NCBI RefSeq assembly: GCF_014640315.1
Contig: NZ_BMGS01000003.1
Span: forward strand, 310,001-374,000
Direction of reading: 5' to 3'
Source of the DNA: Hymenobacter glacieicola
Lineage (GTDB): Bacteria > Bacteroidota > Bacteroidia > Cytophagales > Hymenobacteraceae
DNA: 64,000 nt
Positions 24,794-32,468 of this stretch are shown in pieces. Numbering within the stretch: the first letter of the stretch is position 1; each line of letters starts with the position of its first letter. The notes beneath the pieces were generated by a model. It was not told the origin of the DNA. It did no database searches and saw only the letters and a list, made by a program, of their open reading frames with translations. The position numbers were made by a program, and so were the translations under genes.

Positions 24794-24801
24794 CAAAGGT
24801 A
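24794..24801 (-). promoter_or_regulatory. TACCTTTG -7-like box of rsmI
   Basis: Plus-strand CAAAGGTA reads TACCTTTG on the minus strand, six bases before the ATG at 24787. The same spacing is seen at glyA and near rbfA. Confidence 0.5.
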
Positions 24802-24910
24802 GAAGTTGCTGGCAGTGTTGATAGTTGTTGGCTTTTAAGTGGTAGTGGTTGGTTAGCCATTGTTATAGGTATAACAAGTAAACGGTAACAACCTACGGTG
24901 TACACAAGGT

Positions 24911-25007
24911 CGTCATGCAGAGCGCAGCCGAAGCACCTCTCCTGCTTTATTGCGCGAATACTGCAATGTCAGCCCGCGAGATGCTTCGCCTCCGGCTCTG
25001 CATGACG
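24911..25007. repeat. Large inverted repeat (CATGCAGAGC class)
   Basis: CGTCATGCAGAGC at 24911 pairs with GCTCTGCATGACG ending at 25007; the inner part (GCCGAAGCACCTCT against GCGAGATGCTTCGCC) is imperfect. It is a relative of the elements at 4017 and 6747. Confidence 0.78.
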
Positions 25008-25038
25008 TTCATTCTATATCACTTATTGTCCACTTTCT

Positions 25039-25090
25039 AGTTGCTGACCTCACGTCAAGATTTCATACTTGAATCTGACAATCAGCAACT
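25039..25090. other. Hairpin in intergenic region
   Basis: AGTTGCTGA (25039-25047) and TCAGCAACT (25082-25090) are perfect complements and enclose a second small dyad, TCAAGATTTCATACTTGA. It lies 45 bp past the stop of the pterin dehydratase gene and could act in termination; no U-run is obvious. Confidence 0.4.
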
Positions 25091-25134
25091 ACCAACTGAC
25101 AACTAGAAACCAGCAGCTGATAACTACCTGCACC

Positions 25135-25383
25135 TCATGCGCCGCCGTACTCGGCGGCTAGCTGGTCGATGGCGGCGGCCAGGGTGCGGTCCTTGTCCGT
25201 GACCGTGTTGCCGGCGTCGTGGGTGCGCAGGCGGAAGCTGACGACGTTGTACTCGTTGCTCCACCAGGGATGATGGCCTTGGTACTCGGCTTCCTCGGCC
25301 ACGTCGCTCATAAAGCTGAAGGCCATTTTAAAATCCTGGAAGCGGAAGGTGCGGGAAAGGGCGTTGTCTTGTTCAGTCCACAT
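25135..25383 (-). CDS. Pterin-4a-carbinolamine dehydratase
   Basis: The 82-residue protein has the family signature in the expected order: AEYQGHHPWWSNEYNVV with the two catalytic His, then LRTHDAGNTVTDKD. It dehydrates 4a-hydroxytetrahydrobiopterin produced by aromatic amino acid hydroxylases; some bacterial members have other pterin roles. ATG 25383 gives the normal family length of about 80-100 residues. No hydroxylase is in the window. It is divergent from the exporter gene at 25652. Confidence 0.88.
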   Translation of the reverse strand: MWTEQDNALSRTFRFQDFKMAFSFMSDVAEEAEYQGHHPWWSNEYNVVSFRLRTHDAGNTVTDKDRTLAAAIDQLAAEYGGA

Positions 25384-25499
25384 GAGCGAGGCAAGTAAAG
25401 GCGGTAGCGCAAGGTAGCCCTCACCCACCGCAAATTGTTATTCAACGATTGGCTGGCGCAAACTAGCCAGGCCGCCAGGCGGCTCCGGCCTTTGTCCGT

Positions 25500-25507
25500 T
25501 ACCTTTG
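25500..25507 (+). promoter_or_regulatory. TACCTTTG box upstream of the Bcr/CflA exporter
   Basis: TACCTTTG lies 145 bp before the ATG at 25652, so a transcript from here would have a leader of about 135 bases, unlike the near-leaderless cases. Confidence 0.35.
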
Positions 25508-25651
25508 AGCCGCTGGGGGTAGTGAGCCGGCCTACGTGGCGGCCCGATAAATCTTTTCGGCTTCTCACTGGTTTAGAGCCCCAACCACTTCTGAAACTTC
25601 GAATTCCTCTGGAAGGCCGCCCGGGTTCGGCGGCCTGTCCTACCTATTTGC

Positions 25652-26878
25652 ATGAGTAAGCAACGCTATTTTTTCCTGATTCTGATTCTGGGCACCTTGT
25701 CGGCCCTGGGTCCTTTTTCCATCGACATGTACCTGCCGGGCTTTCCGGCCATTGCCCAGGACTTGCACACTACCGTCGCCGAAGTATCCTTGTCGTTGTC
25801 GAGCTTCTTTATTGGAGTTTCGGCGGGGCAGCTGCTTTACGGGCCGCTGCTGGACCGCTTCGGCCGGAAAAAACCTTTGTACGTGGGGCTGCTGCTGTAC
25901 GTGCTGGCTTCGGTGGGTTGCTACCTGGCCCCGAGCATCGACAGCCTGATTGCCCTGCGCTTTGTGCAGGCCTTGGGCAGCTGCGCCGCTACCGTGGCAG
26001 CCGTGGCCATGGTCCGCGACTTGTTTCCGGTGCAGGACGCGCCCAAGGTGTTTTCCTTGCTTACCCTGGTTATCAGCGTTTCGCCCATGCTAGCCCCTAC
26101 CATGGGCAGCTACATGATAGCGGCTTACGGCTGGCAGTCGGTGTTTCTGGTCTTGTTCGCCATGGGGGCCCTGATGCTGCTGGCCAGCGTTTTCTGGCTG
26201 CCGGAAAGCTACCAGCCCGACCCGACGTACTCCCTGCACCCGCGACCCATTCTTACCACGTTCTGGTCGGTACTCCGGAATCCTCAGTTCTTTACCTACG
26301 CCCTTACCGGCGCCATGACGTTTGGCGGGCTGCTGGCTTACGTTTCGGGCTCCCCGCTGGTGTTCATGGATATCTTTGGGGCCAGTGAAAAGGTGTACGG
26401 CTGGATTTTCGCACTGCTCTCCGTAGGCTTTATCGGCTCCAGCCAGGTGAATAGCTGGGTCCTGCGCTACTACCGCAGCGCGCAGATTGTGCTGGTGGCT
26501 ATGATCTGCCAATCCGTTATCGGGCTGGTTTTCTTGCTGGGCACCAGCCTGGGTTGGTTTGGGCTGGAAGCCACCGTCCTGATGCTGTTCCTGTTTTTGT
26601 GCTGCCTGGGCTTCGCTAACCCAAATGCGGCGGCCCTGTCCATTGCGCCTTTCTCCAAGAATGCCGGCAGTGCCGCGGCTCTGATGGGAGCCACTCAAAT
26701 GGCCGTGGGCGCCTTGGCATCCTTCGGGGTTAGCGTGTTCAACACCCGCACGGCCGTTCCCATGGTGGCGATTATGGCGGCTTCGGCTCTGCTGGCCCTG
26801 CTGATTCAGCTGGTGGGCCGCCGGATTATTGGGCAGCCCGTGGCCGCCTCGGAAGACGCGGGCGTACTGGTTCACTAG
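25652..26878 (+). CDS. Bcr/CflA-type drug efflux MFS transporter
   Basis: The 408-residue protein has about twelve hydrophobic helices. Near the N-terminus it has the Bcr/CflA pattern GPFSIDMYLPGFPAIAQDL and the MFS motif A (GPLLDRFGRKKPLYVGL). A second-half signature, FANPNAAALSIAPF, and GSAAALMGATQM also match the subfamily. Members are proton-driven exporters of drugs or sulphur amino acid metabolites; the substrate here is unknown. It stands alone with a strong terminator right after the stop. Confidence 0.92.
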   Translation: MSKQRYFFLILILGTLSALGPFSIDMYLPGFPAIAQDLHTTVAEVSLSLSSFFIGVSAGQLLYGPLLDRFGRKKPLYVGLLLYVLASVGCYLAPSIDSLIALRFVQALGSCAATVAAVAMVRDLFPVQDAPKVFSLLTLVISVSPMLAPTMGSYMIAAYGWQSVFLVLFAMGALMLLASVFWLPESYQPDPTYSLHPRPILTTFWSVLRNPQFFTYALTGAMTFGGLLAYVSGSPLVFMDIFGASEKVYGWIFALLSVGFIGSSQVNSWVLRYYRSAQIVLVAMICQSVIGLVFLLGTSLGWFGLEATVLMLFLFLCCLGFANPNAAALSIAPFSKNAGSAAALMGATQMAVGALASFGVSVFNTRTAVPMVAIMAASALLALLIQLVGRRIIGQPVAASEDAGVLVH

Positions 26879-26892
26879 AGCACCCTACCCTT

Positions 26893-26946
26893 CTACAAAC
26901 GACAACTCCCCCGCTACTTTGGCAGCGGGGGAGTTGTCGTTTGTAG
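26893..26946. terminator. Strong bidirectional hairpin terminator
   Basis: A 23-base stem starting CTACAAACGACAACTCCCCC at 26893 and ending at 26946 has a seven-base loop. It lies between the exporter stop (26878) and the minus-strand stop at 26972 and can serve both. Confidence 0.88.
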
Positions 26947-26971
26947 CTGTTACCAGCCTGGCAGTCAGAAA

Positions 26972-27478
26972 CTAGTAGCGGTATTTGTGCTTCTTTTTCT
27001 TATCCCGCGTCAGGATAAGGATGCTACCTACCGTCACCACCGCAATAGTTGTCATTTTCGCTACGAAAGCCGTACGGTTGTGCTTCCACTCGGTCGCGTA
27101 GCCTTTCTCCGCGAAGATGTTGGGCACCTTGCCGTGGCCCAGATCCTCCACGATGCCTTCCACCACGTTTACGCGGTCGGCCAGCAGTAGGGGTAGCCAG
27201 TGCAAGTAGCTGTTTTCGCTGTACTTGAAGGCGAAGCGCCGGATGACGCCGCTCAGGCCGCTAGGGGGCACCGAGGTACCAAACACAGCCGTGACGTTGG
27301 GCCGCTCAATCGAGTGTAGTACCTCAATGTTGATGGGCTGCTGGGTAGGGCGCTCCCAGCTGTAACCTTTGTGGTCATCCGGGGTGCGCGTGCGCATCGG
27401 ATACGTGGGGTCGTTTTCAGGGTCGTTGTCGATGTTCCAGCCCGGGAGCTGCGACGGATTTTGAGTGATGGGTTCCAT
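26972..27478 (-). CDS. Hypothetical protein with C-terminal membrane helix
   Basis: The 168-residue protein has a polar, Pro- and Asn-rich N-terminal half (ENDPTYPMRTRTPDDHKGY), a folded-looking middle (SYLHWLPLLLADRVNVVEG) and one C-terminal membrane helix followed by a Lys-rich tail (ILILTRDKKKKHKYRY). It has no signal peptide, so it would be tail-anchored facing the cytoplasm. No family is recognised. Its start is 12 bp after the stop of the alcohol dehydrogenase gene, so they form an operon. Confidence 0.78.
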   Translation of the reverse strand: MEPITQNPSQLPGWNIDNDPENDPTYPMRTRTPDDHKGYSWERPTQQPINIEVLHSIERPNVTAVFGTSVPPSGLSGVIRRFAFKYSENSYLHWLPLLLADRVNVVEGIVEDLGHGKVPNIFAEKGYATEWKHNRTAFVAKMTTIAVVTVGSILILTRDKKKKHKYRY

Positions 27479-27490
27479 GATAGCAGCGCG

Positions 27491-28645
27491 TTACATGCCG
27501 GCGGTAGACGGGATGAGGACAGTTTTAATGCAGTTATTGAGCTTGGCCGAGAACATCCGGTAGCCATCCGCTACGTCTTCCAGCGCCAGGCGGTGGGTAA
27601 TGAGGCCTTTAGGGTTGAGCACGCCGTTTTGCACGTGCTCGATGAGGCGCGGCAGGTGGCGCTTCACGGCCGTCTGGTTGGCCCGGATGGTGATGCCCTT
27701 GTTCAGCACGTTGCCGATCGGCACGAGGTTGTCAGTGGGGCCATACACGCCCACAATGGACACCACACCGCCTTTGCGCACCGAGTTGATAGCCCAGTGC
27801 ACGGCCGTAGCCGAGCCGGCCTGCAGCAGCGTCTTGCGGCCCGTAATGGTTTGCAGGGCATTGCCAGCCGCTTCGGCGCCTACGGCGTCGATGCAGACGT
27901 CGGCGCCTATCCAGTCGGTTTGCTTTTTGATGAAGAGCACCGGGTCGCCGATTTCCTCGAAGTTGTAGGCTTCGCACTTGGAATAATTGCGGGCAAACTC
28001 CAGCCGGTACTCTTCCTTGTCGATGATGATAACGCGGCCGGCACCAAACAACCAGGCGCAACGCGCGGCCATGATGCCCACGGGGCCCGCGCCGAATACC
28101 ACCACTGTGTCGCCGGTCTGGATGCCGCCCATTTCGGCGGCCTGGTAGCCGGTGGGCACCACATCGGTGAGCAGCACGGCATCTTCGATGTCCATGCCGG
28201 GCGGAATGACGGTGGGGCTTACGTTGGCGTAGGGCACGCGCACGTACTCTGCCTGCCCGCCGTCGTAACCACCCGTGATGTGCGAATAGCCGAAGAAGCC
28301 GCCGGCCGCCGTGGCCTGTGGGCTGCCCTCGTGGCAGTTACCAAACAGGCCCTGCTTGCAGAAGATGCACTTGCCGCAAGCAATGTTGAACGGCACGAGC
28401 ACATTATCGCCTACTTTCAGCTTGGTTACTTCGGAGCCGATTTCCTCGACTACGCCCGTAAACTCGTGCCCGAAAGTCTGACCCACACGCGTGTCGGGCA
28501 CATTGCCGTTATAGAGGTGCAGGTCGGAGCCGCAGATGCAAGACCGCGTTACCCGCACAATCGCATCCTCAGGATGCAGGATTTCGGGCATTGGTTTTTG
28601 GGTGACCCGAATGCGCTTGGGGCCCCGGTATTCCATTGCTAGCAT
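27491..28645 (-). CDS. Zinc-dependent alcohol dehydrogenase, formaldehyde-dehydrogenase-like
   Basis: The 384-residue protein is a medium-chain zinc dehydrogenase. The catalytic zinc ligands appear at Cys38 (CGSDLH) and His60-Glu61 (GHEFTG); the structural zinc Cys are 90, 93, 96 and 104. The NAD-binding motif is VVVFGAGPVGIMAAR. The long insert GGFFGYSHITGGYDGGQAEYV is typical of glutathione-independent formaldehyde dehydrogenase-like enzymes, though many in this group oxidise other alcohols. A tail-anchored hypothetical protein gene follows 12 bp downstream. Upstream lies an unusual AT-rich dyad that may control expression. Confidence 0.9.
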   Translation of the reverse strand: MLAMEYRGPKRIRVTQKPMPEILHPEDAIVRVTRSCICGSDLHLYNGNVPDTRVGQTFGHEFTGVVEEIGSEVTKLKVGDNVLVPFNIACGKCIFCKQGLFGNCHEGSPQATAAGGFFGYSHITGGYDGGQAEYVRVPYANVSPTVIPPGMDIEDAVLLTDVVPTGYQAAEMGGIQTGDTVVVFGAGPVGIMAARCAWLFGAGRVIIIDKEEYRLEFARNYSKCEAYNFEEIGDPVLFIKKQTDWIGADVCIDAVGAEAAGNALQTITGRKTLLQAGSATAVHWAINSVRKGGVVSIVGVYGPTDNLVPIGNVLNKGITIRANQTAVKRHLPRLIEHVQNGVLNPKGLITHRLALEDVADGYRMFSAKLNNCIKTVLIPSTAGM

Positions 28646-28688
28646 GGCGTGTGTGGTTAAGGTGGAATATGTAGGCCACTACCCTACG

Positions 28689-28720
28689 CTTTTCCAGAAC
28701 AGAGCTTTTCCAGAACAGAG
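28689..28720. repeat. 16-bp perfect tandem duplication
   Basis: CTTTTCCAGAACAGAG occurs twice in direct succession (28689-28704, 28705-28720), about 45 bp upstream of the dehydrogenase start. Confidence 0.85.
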
Positions 28721-28791
28721 GTAGGCTGGAAAGACGCAGGGTAGCGGCCTCAAGTAGTACTGACCTGTATGGCCAAGGTTGTCGCCCCGGA

Positions 28792-28845
28792 GTAAATACA
28801 ATGTAAACCCGTATTTATACCACAATAATATGAGGGTAAATACGG
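28792..28845. promoter_or_regulatory. AT-rich dyad with three GTAAATAC-type sites
   Basis: GTAAATAC at 28792-28799, its complement within CCGTATTTAT at 28809-28818, and GGGTAAATACGG at 28834-28845 lie in a GC-rich surrounding. The last two form an imperfect inverted repeat with a spacer of 15 bases. It sits about 150 bp from the dehydrogenase start and about 190 bp from the plus-strand gene and looks like an operator. Confidence 0.45.
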
Positions 28846-29036
28846 ATAAAGCAAGAGCAGGACTGGTGTTGAAGCCGCCGGGCTGTCTAACAAGAGTTGG
28901 AAGAAGACAGATGCGGAGCCAGCTTACGCAGGTAAGGGGAGAGTAGGGATTTTGCCCGGCCTGCTACCTAAACCCAAACGCCGAAACCGTAGTACAATGG
29001 CTTATACTCTCTGCCAACCTGATACCTACCCTTGCC

Positions 29037-29543
29037 ATGGCAATTGACCCGAACGACCGCCCCATCCGCGTCATTAACGACGATACAACTGAACAAGAAC
29101 TGGCTGCCGGCCATATCATTCCGGGGGCTAATCCGCCCAAGAACGAGGAAGCCCGCGGCGGCTTTGGCGACCGGATGGGTGGCCCCCAGGGCTACGGCAC
29201 GGACAGCAGTGGCGGCATCACGGCCGTTTCTGTAAACGAAAATGCCGATGACAACCAGCGCATTGGCCAGGAAACCTTCCTGAGCAATGAAGAGGGCCGC
29301 CAGGATTTGCCCAACCAAGACATGCCCCAGGACCGGGACCCGGACCTGCAGCCCCGCCGCCCCGTAGATGAGCTGGATGCGGACGACGACCGCCCCGGCC
29401 GCGACGAAATGCGCAACCCCAACTCCCGGGTGGGCATGGGCCAGATGGAACAGCGCCAGCCTAACAATGATGAACTGGCCCGCCAAGGCACTAACGCCGA
29501 TCTTACCGACCCCAACGCCTCCGATACTGCCATTGTGCAGTAG
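29037..29543 (+). CDS. Acidic, disordered hypothetical protein
   Basis: The 168-residue protein is rich in Asp, Asn, Gln, Pro and Gly with almost no hydrophobic core, so it is predicted to be largely unfolded. Segments such as LSNEEGRQDLPNQDMPQDRD and PVDELDADDDRPGRDEM recur in character. It lacks a signal peptide and any known domain. Another small hydrophilic protein gene follows 76 bp downstream. Such proteins in soil and extremotolerant bacteria are often stress-associated, but that is only a guess here. ATG 29037 is the sole good start. Confidence 0.72.
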   Translation: MAIDPNDRPIRVINDDTTEQELAAGHIIPGANPPKNEEARGGFGDRMGGPQGYGTDSSGGITAVSVNENADDNQRIGQETFLSNEEGRQDLPNQDMPQDRDPDLQPRRPVDELDADDDRPGRDEMRNPNSRVGMGQMEQRQPNNDELARQGTNADLTDPNASDTAIVQ

Positions 29544-29619
29544 CGCTGGCCCGGGCCCCAGCCCGGCTCTCGAATGTTCCGCTCTATCTTTTTGAAAGCA
29601 AACTTGAACCTCGAACGCC

Positions 29620-29835
29620 ATGCCCTACAAAAGCAATAATACCAACCAGCAGTCGAAACGCCCCTCGGGTAGCCCTACCCAAACCGAGCAGCCCAAAGGC
29701 GCTGGCAATCTGCCTGTTAACGACCGGGACGAACAGATAGAAGATCAACTGGAGCAGGAGGCGCAGGACGCCCCCCAGCGCCATCCCAACCGCAACCTGG
29801 AAAAACCCGACCTGGGCAAGGCGCCTTACGCGTAG
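29620..29835 (+). CDS. Small hydrophilic disordered protein
   Basis: The 71-residue protein is almost wholly polar (SNNTNQQSKRPSGSPTQTEQ, then DEQIEDQLEQEAQDAPQ) with no hydrophobic segment. It has no known domain. It follows the acidic disordered protein gene by 76 bp on the same strand and ends at a clear terminator, so the two may be one unit. Confidence 0.65.
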   Translation: MPYKSNNTNQQSKRPSGSPTQTEQPKGAGNLPVNDRDEQIEDQLEQEAQDAPQRHPNRNLEKPDLGKAPYA

Positions 29836-29851
29836 CTAGGCCTAGCTTTCT

Positions 29852-29890
29852 GAAGAAAAAGCACCTGCCGCGGGTAGGTGCTTTTTCTTT
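29852..29890 (+). terminator. Intrinsic terminator
   Basis: GAAGAAAAAGCACCTGCC pairs with GGGTAGGTGCTTTTTCTTT; the stem is flanked by A and T runs, a classic bidirectional terminator 16 bp past the stop at 29835. Confidence 0.88.
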
Positions 29891-29920
29891 GTCTATCAAT
29901 CAGTTGCCTACCTCATTGCT

Positions 29921-30619
29921 ATGGCCCGCTACGTTACCACCGATGTGCACGGCTGCCTGCTGTCGTTGCGTCATTTAGTAGAAGAGAAGCTCAAGCTCCG
30001 CCCCCAGGATGAGCTGTACGTGCTGGGCGACTACGTGAACAAGGGCCCCGACAGCCGGGGTGTTTTGGAATACCTGATGCAGCTACCGGAGCGGGGCTAC
30101 CGCGTGGTGTGCCTGCGCGGCAACCACGACCAGGACCTGCTGCACGCCGCCCAGGGCCAGCTAACCCTAACCTGGGGCTCCGTAGCCGACCGGGAACTGA
30201 CGGTGCACAGCTTCGGGGTGGAGCGGCCCGAGGATATTCCGGAGCGCTACCTGCGCTGGATCAATGACTTACCCTACCAGTTTGAAATTCCGGGCTTTAT
30301 TCTGGTTCACGCTGGCTTTAACTTCCGGCTGCCGCCCGCCCAGATGCGCCAAGACTGGCACACCATGCTTAACACCAAGGAGTTTGTATTTGACGCCTCC
30401 CGCACCGGTGGCCGCCGCATTGTGCACGGGCACGTTCCCACCCCTACCACTGAGGTAGAGCACCAGGTTCAGCAGCAAGCCGGCGCCATCGGCCTCGATA
30501 CTGGCTGCGTGTACCGCCACAACCCCGAGCTGCGCCACTTGGCAGCCCTCGACCTGGACGCCAACAAGCTGCACCTTCAGCCCAACATCGAGCCCGACTA
30601 CCCGATCGGGGTGAGGTGA
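29921..30619 (+). CDS. PPP-type serine/threonine phosphatase or dinucleotide phosphatase
   Basis: The 232-residue protein is a calcineurin-like phosphatase of the PrpA/ApaH/lambda type: Asp8-x-His10 (TTDVHG), GDYVNKGPDS, LRGNHDQD, ILVHAGFNF and VHGHVPTP, in that order. These bind two metal ions and activate water. Bacterial relatives dephosphorylate phosphoproteins or hydrolyse diadenosine tetraphosphate; sequence alone does not decide. It is cytoplasmic and monocistronic, with a terminator before it and an inverted repeat after. Confidence 0.9.
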   Translation: MARYVTTDVHGCLLSLRHLVEEKLKLRPQDELYVLGDYVNKGPDSRGVLEYLMQLPERGYRVVCLRGNHDQDLLHAAQGQLTLTWGSVADRELTVHSFGVERPEDIPERYLRWINDLPYQFEIPGFILVHAGFNFRLPPAQMRQDWHTMLNTKEFVFDASRTGGRRIVHGHVPTPTTEVEHQVQQQAGAIGLDTGCVYRHNPELRHLAALDLDANKLHLQPNIEPDYPIGVR

Positions 30620-30660
30620 AGTGGTGAATGGGCGAGTTGGCGAGCTTAAACACCACCGTT

Positions 30661-30754
30661 ATCCTGAACAGCACGAAGGACCTTAGCCCGTTAAAACAGC
30701 AGTCGAACGAACGACTTGTTTCGATGGGCTAAGGTCCTTCGTGCTGCTCAGGAT
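30661..30754. repeat. 29-bp inverted repeat
   Basis: ATCCTGAACAGCACGAAGGA at 30661 continues to 30689 and pairs with 30726-30754 with one mismatch over a 36-base loop. AAGGACCTTA is shared with the element at 6931. It lies between convergent genes. Confidence 0.85.
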
Positions 30755-30806
30755 GAGGGGTTTCCTATGTCAGTACTCTAGCCGGAGGTTCGATTCACTT
30801 ACCGGC

Positions 30807-31610
30807 TTACTCCTGGGGTAGCGCGTTGGAGCGCAGCAGCTGGCGGGCGGCATCCTGGTAGGGGTTGCGGGCATCATTGGCTACGGAGCGCAGGGTGTTA
30901 CGGGCGGCCGTTATTTGTTGGTTGCGCCAGTAAGCCATGCCCAAGTGGTAGCGGGCCCGGCCGGCCAATTGGGACCCAGACTGCATGGCAACCCGCCGTA
31001 GGAAGGGCTGAGCTGCCCGAATTTCTTCTGCTCCTTCCTTGCTAAGCAGCATAATACCGCTGTAGTAGAGCAAAGTATCCTGGCCGAGGCTGCTGGTAGG
31101 CACCCGGCGCAGGGCGTGCAGAGCATCCGTATAATGCCCGTCGCGGTACTGGCGCATGGCCTCGGCCAGCAGGGGCCGGCGGCTCTCATTTACTACGTCA
31201 TCGGGTAGGCCGGCCTCGGGTACGTAGTAGCGGGCCCAGGAGGCCTCGACCGAAGGGGTACTCGGCCGGAGCACCAGCCAGAGGGCCAGTACCGCCACCA
31301 CGCCCATCACCACAACTGCCCCCCACTGCTGCTGGGTTTTGCGCTGGCGCCGCCGGATGCGGGTGAGGGCATCCTGGCGCTGGTCCAGGCGACGGTCGAG
31401 GGCCAGTAGGCGCTGGTGCAGGGTTTCGTGGCCCGCTACCCAGCGTAGGTCGGCGGCTAGCTGCTCGTAGGCTTGGTAGGCCCGGTACAGGTCGGGGTCC
31501 TGCTCGAGGCGCCCTTCAAAGGCAGCCTGTTCAGGGGGCGTCATCTGGCCATCGGCGAAGCGTTCCAGCTCTTCCAGGTAAGGGCGCAGGTCGAAGGCAG
31601 GCGGCGTCAT
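30807..31610 (-). CDS. Likely anti-sigma factor with C-terminal TPR-like region
   Basis: The 267-residue protein has one central membrane helix (AVVVMGVVAVLALWLVL) after about 100 residues. The N-terminal part (YLEELERFADGQMTPPEQAA, FEGRLEQDPDLYRAYQAYE) resembles the helical zinc-less anti-sigma domain of Bacteroidota ECF anti-sigma factors. The C-terminal periplasmic part has TPR-like helices (EAMRQYRDGHYTDALHALRR, AGRARYHLGMAYWRNQQITA). It lies 111 bp downstream of an ECF sigma gene on the same strand, which supports the role. The inducing signal is unknown. Confidence 0.75.
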   Translation of the reverse strand: MTPPAFDLRPYLEELERFADGQMTPPEQAAFEGRLEQDPDLYRAYQAYEQLAADLRWVAGHETLHQRLLALDRRLDQRQDALTRIRRRQRKTQQQWGAVVVMGVVAVLALWLVLRPSTPSVEASWARYYVPEAGLPDDVVNESRRPLLAEAMRQYRDGHYTDALHALRRVPTSSLGQDTLLYYSGIMLLSKEGAEEIRAAQPFLRRVAMQSGSQLAGRARYHLGMAYWRNQQITAARNTLRSVANDARNPYQDAARQLLRSNALPQE

Positions 31611-31721
31611 GAGAAAGTAAAACCAGGAAACAAACGCACTAGAGGCAACTGCCGGCGCGTAAGCAGAAAAAGAAAGGAGGCAAATCAGGGGCTAAGCTAC
31701 GCAGAAGCGGGCAGCCCGCAG

Positions 31722-32234
31722 CTAGGCGCTGGCCGCGTCGGCCCGCACCCGCAGCTCGTAGAGCTTGCGCAGGCAGGCGGCTTTCTGCAGGCGGGCCACG
31801 TTGGCGTTGGCAAAGCCCATCTTGCCGGCCACCTTCTCGAAATTGTAGCCCCGGAAGTAGAAGTACATCAGCATTTTCTGGCAATCGAGGCCGAGCTGCT
31901 GAAACAGCCCCAGCAGCTGCTGGCGCCGGCTAGCCTCGTTTTTGGGCAGAATTTCGGTGGTGTGGGCCGAGCGGATTTTCTCGTCGGCCAGTCCGTACAC
32001 GTAGGCCCGCACGTCGGGGGGGAGCTTGGTCAGGCGCCCATCCGACACCTGGTCGTAGAAGGTAACCAGCACGGCACGCAGCAGCTCGTGAGCCGCGGTG
32101 GGTACCAACTGGTGCTGGCGCCGGGCCCAGCGGGCGAATAAGTCGCGGTTCTGCTCATAGAAGGTAATCAGGTAGGACTGATTGCCAATACGCAGACTGG
32201 TCAGGACTTCAGCAAGCTGTTGGGGCGAGTTCAT
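31722..32234 (-). CDS. ECF-type RNA polymerase sigma factor
   Basis: The 170-residue protein has the two helical regions of an ECF sigma factor. Region 2 is divergent (TFYEQNRDLFARWARRQ... AYVYGLADEKIRS); region 4 is clearer (LGLDCQKMLMYFYFRGYNFE, then VAGKMGFANANVARLQKAAC as helix-turn-helix). The next gene on the strand codes for a membrane protein with an anti-sigma-like N-terminus, the usual pairing. Target promoters are unknown; the GH64 gene downstream of the pair is on the same strand but ends in its own terminator. Confidence 0.85.
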   Translation of the reverse strand: MNSPQQLAEVLTSLRIGNQSYLITFYEQNRDLFARWARRQHQLVPTAAHELLRAVLVTFYDQVSDGRLTKLPPDVRAYVYGLADEKIRSAHTTEILPKNEASRRQQLLGLFQQLGLDCQKMLMYFYFRGYNFEKVAGKMGFANANVARLQKAACLRKLYELRVRADAASA

Positions 32235-32415
32235 TCAGCAAGTAACACGTAAGTAGCCACACGGCGCAAGCAATACGACAAAATGACCGGTACGGCTCAG
32301 CTCTGCCGGGGCTAGTTGGCAGGCCTGATTTTGCCGGAGCACGCCCCCGGCAGCGTACAACACTGCGCTGGCTGCTACTAGTGGCGTTGCCAGCAGGTTC
32401 CCCTTCCCCAAAAAA

Positions 32416-32449
32416 ACAGCAGGCTACCCCCCACGGGGTAGCCTGCTGT
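32416..32449 (-). terminator. Intrinsic terminator of the GH64 gene
   Basis: ACAGCAGGCTACCCC pairs perfectly with GGGGTAGCCTGCTGT over a four-base loop; on the minus strand it is followed by TTTTTT. It lies 20 bp past the stop at 32469. Confidence 0.9.
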
Positions 32450-32468
32450 GCTACAGCGCAACGCCCCC

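Larger units (their letters stand above)
28646..29036. other. Divergent regulatory region
   Basis: This 391-bp gap separates the dehydrogenase operon (minus) from the gene at 29037 (plus). It holds a 16-bp tandem duplication at 28689-28720, an AT-rich dyad with GTAAATAC copies at 28792-28845, and no gene that I can support. Confidence 0.5.

Noticed and set aside
26090..26875. A 261-codon minus-strand frame opposite the Bcr/CflA exporter
   Set aside because: It is Gln/His/Asn-rich and has no membrane or catalytic motif; the plus-strand exporter explains the region.
27371..28642. A 423-codon open frame on the plus strand opposite the zinc alcohol dehydrogenase gene
   Set aside because: The opposite strand has complete zinc-ligand and NAD motifs; the antisense translation has none and is compositionally biased.
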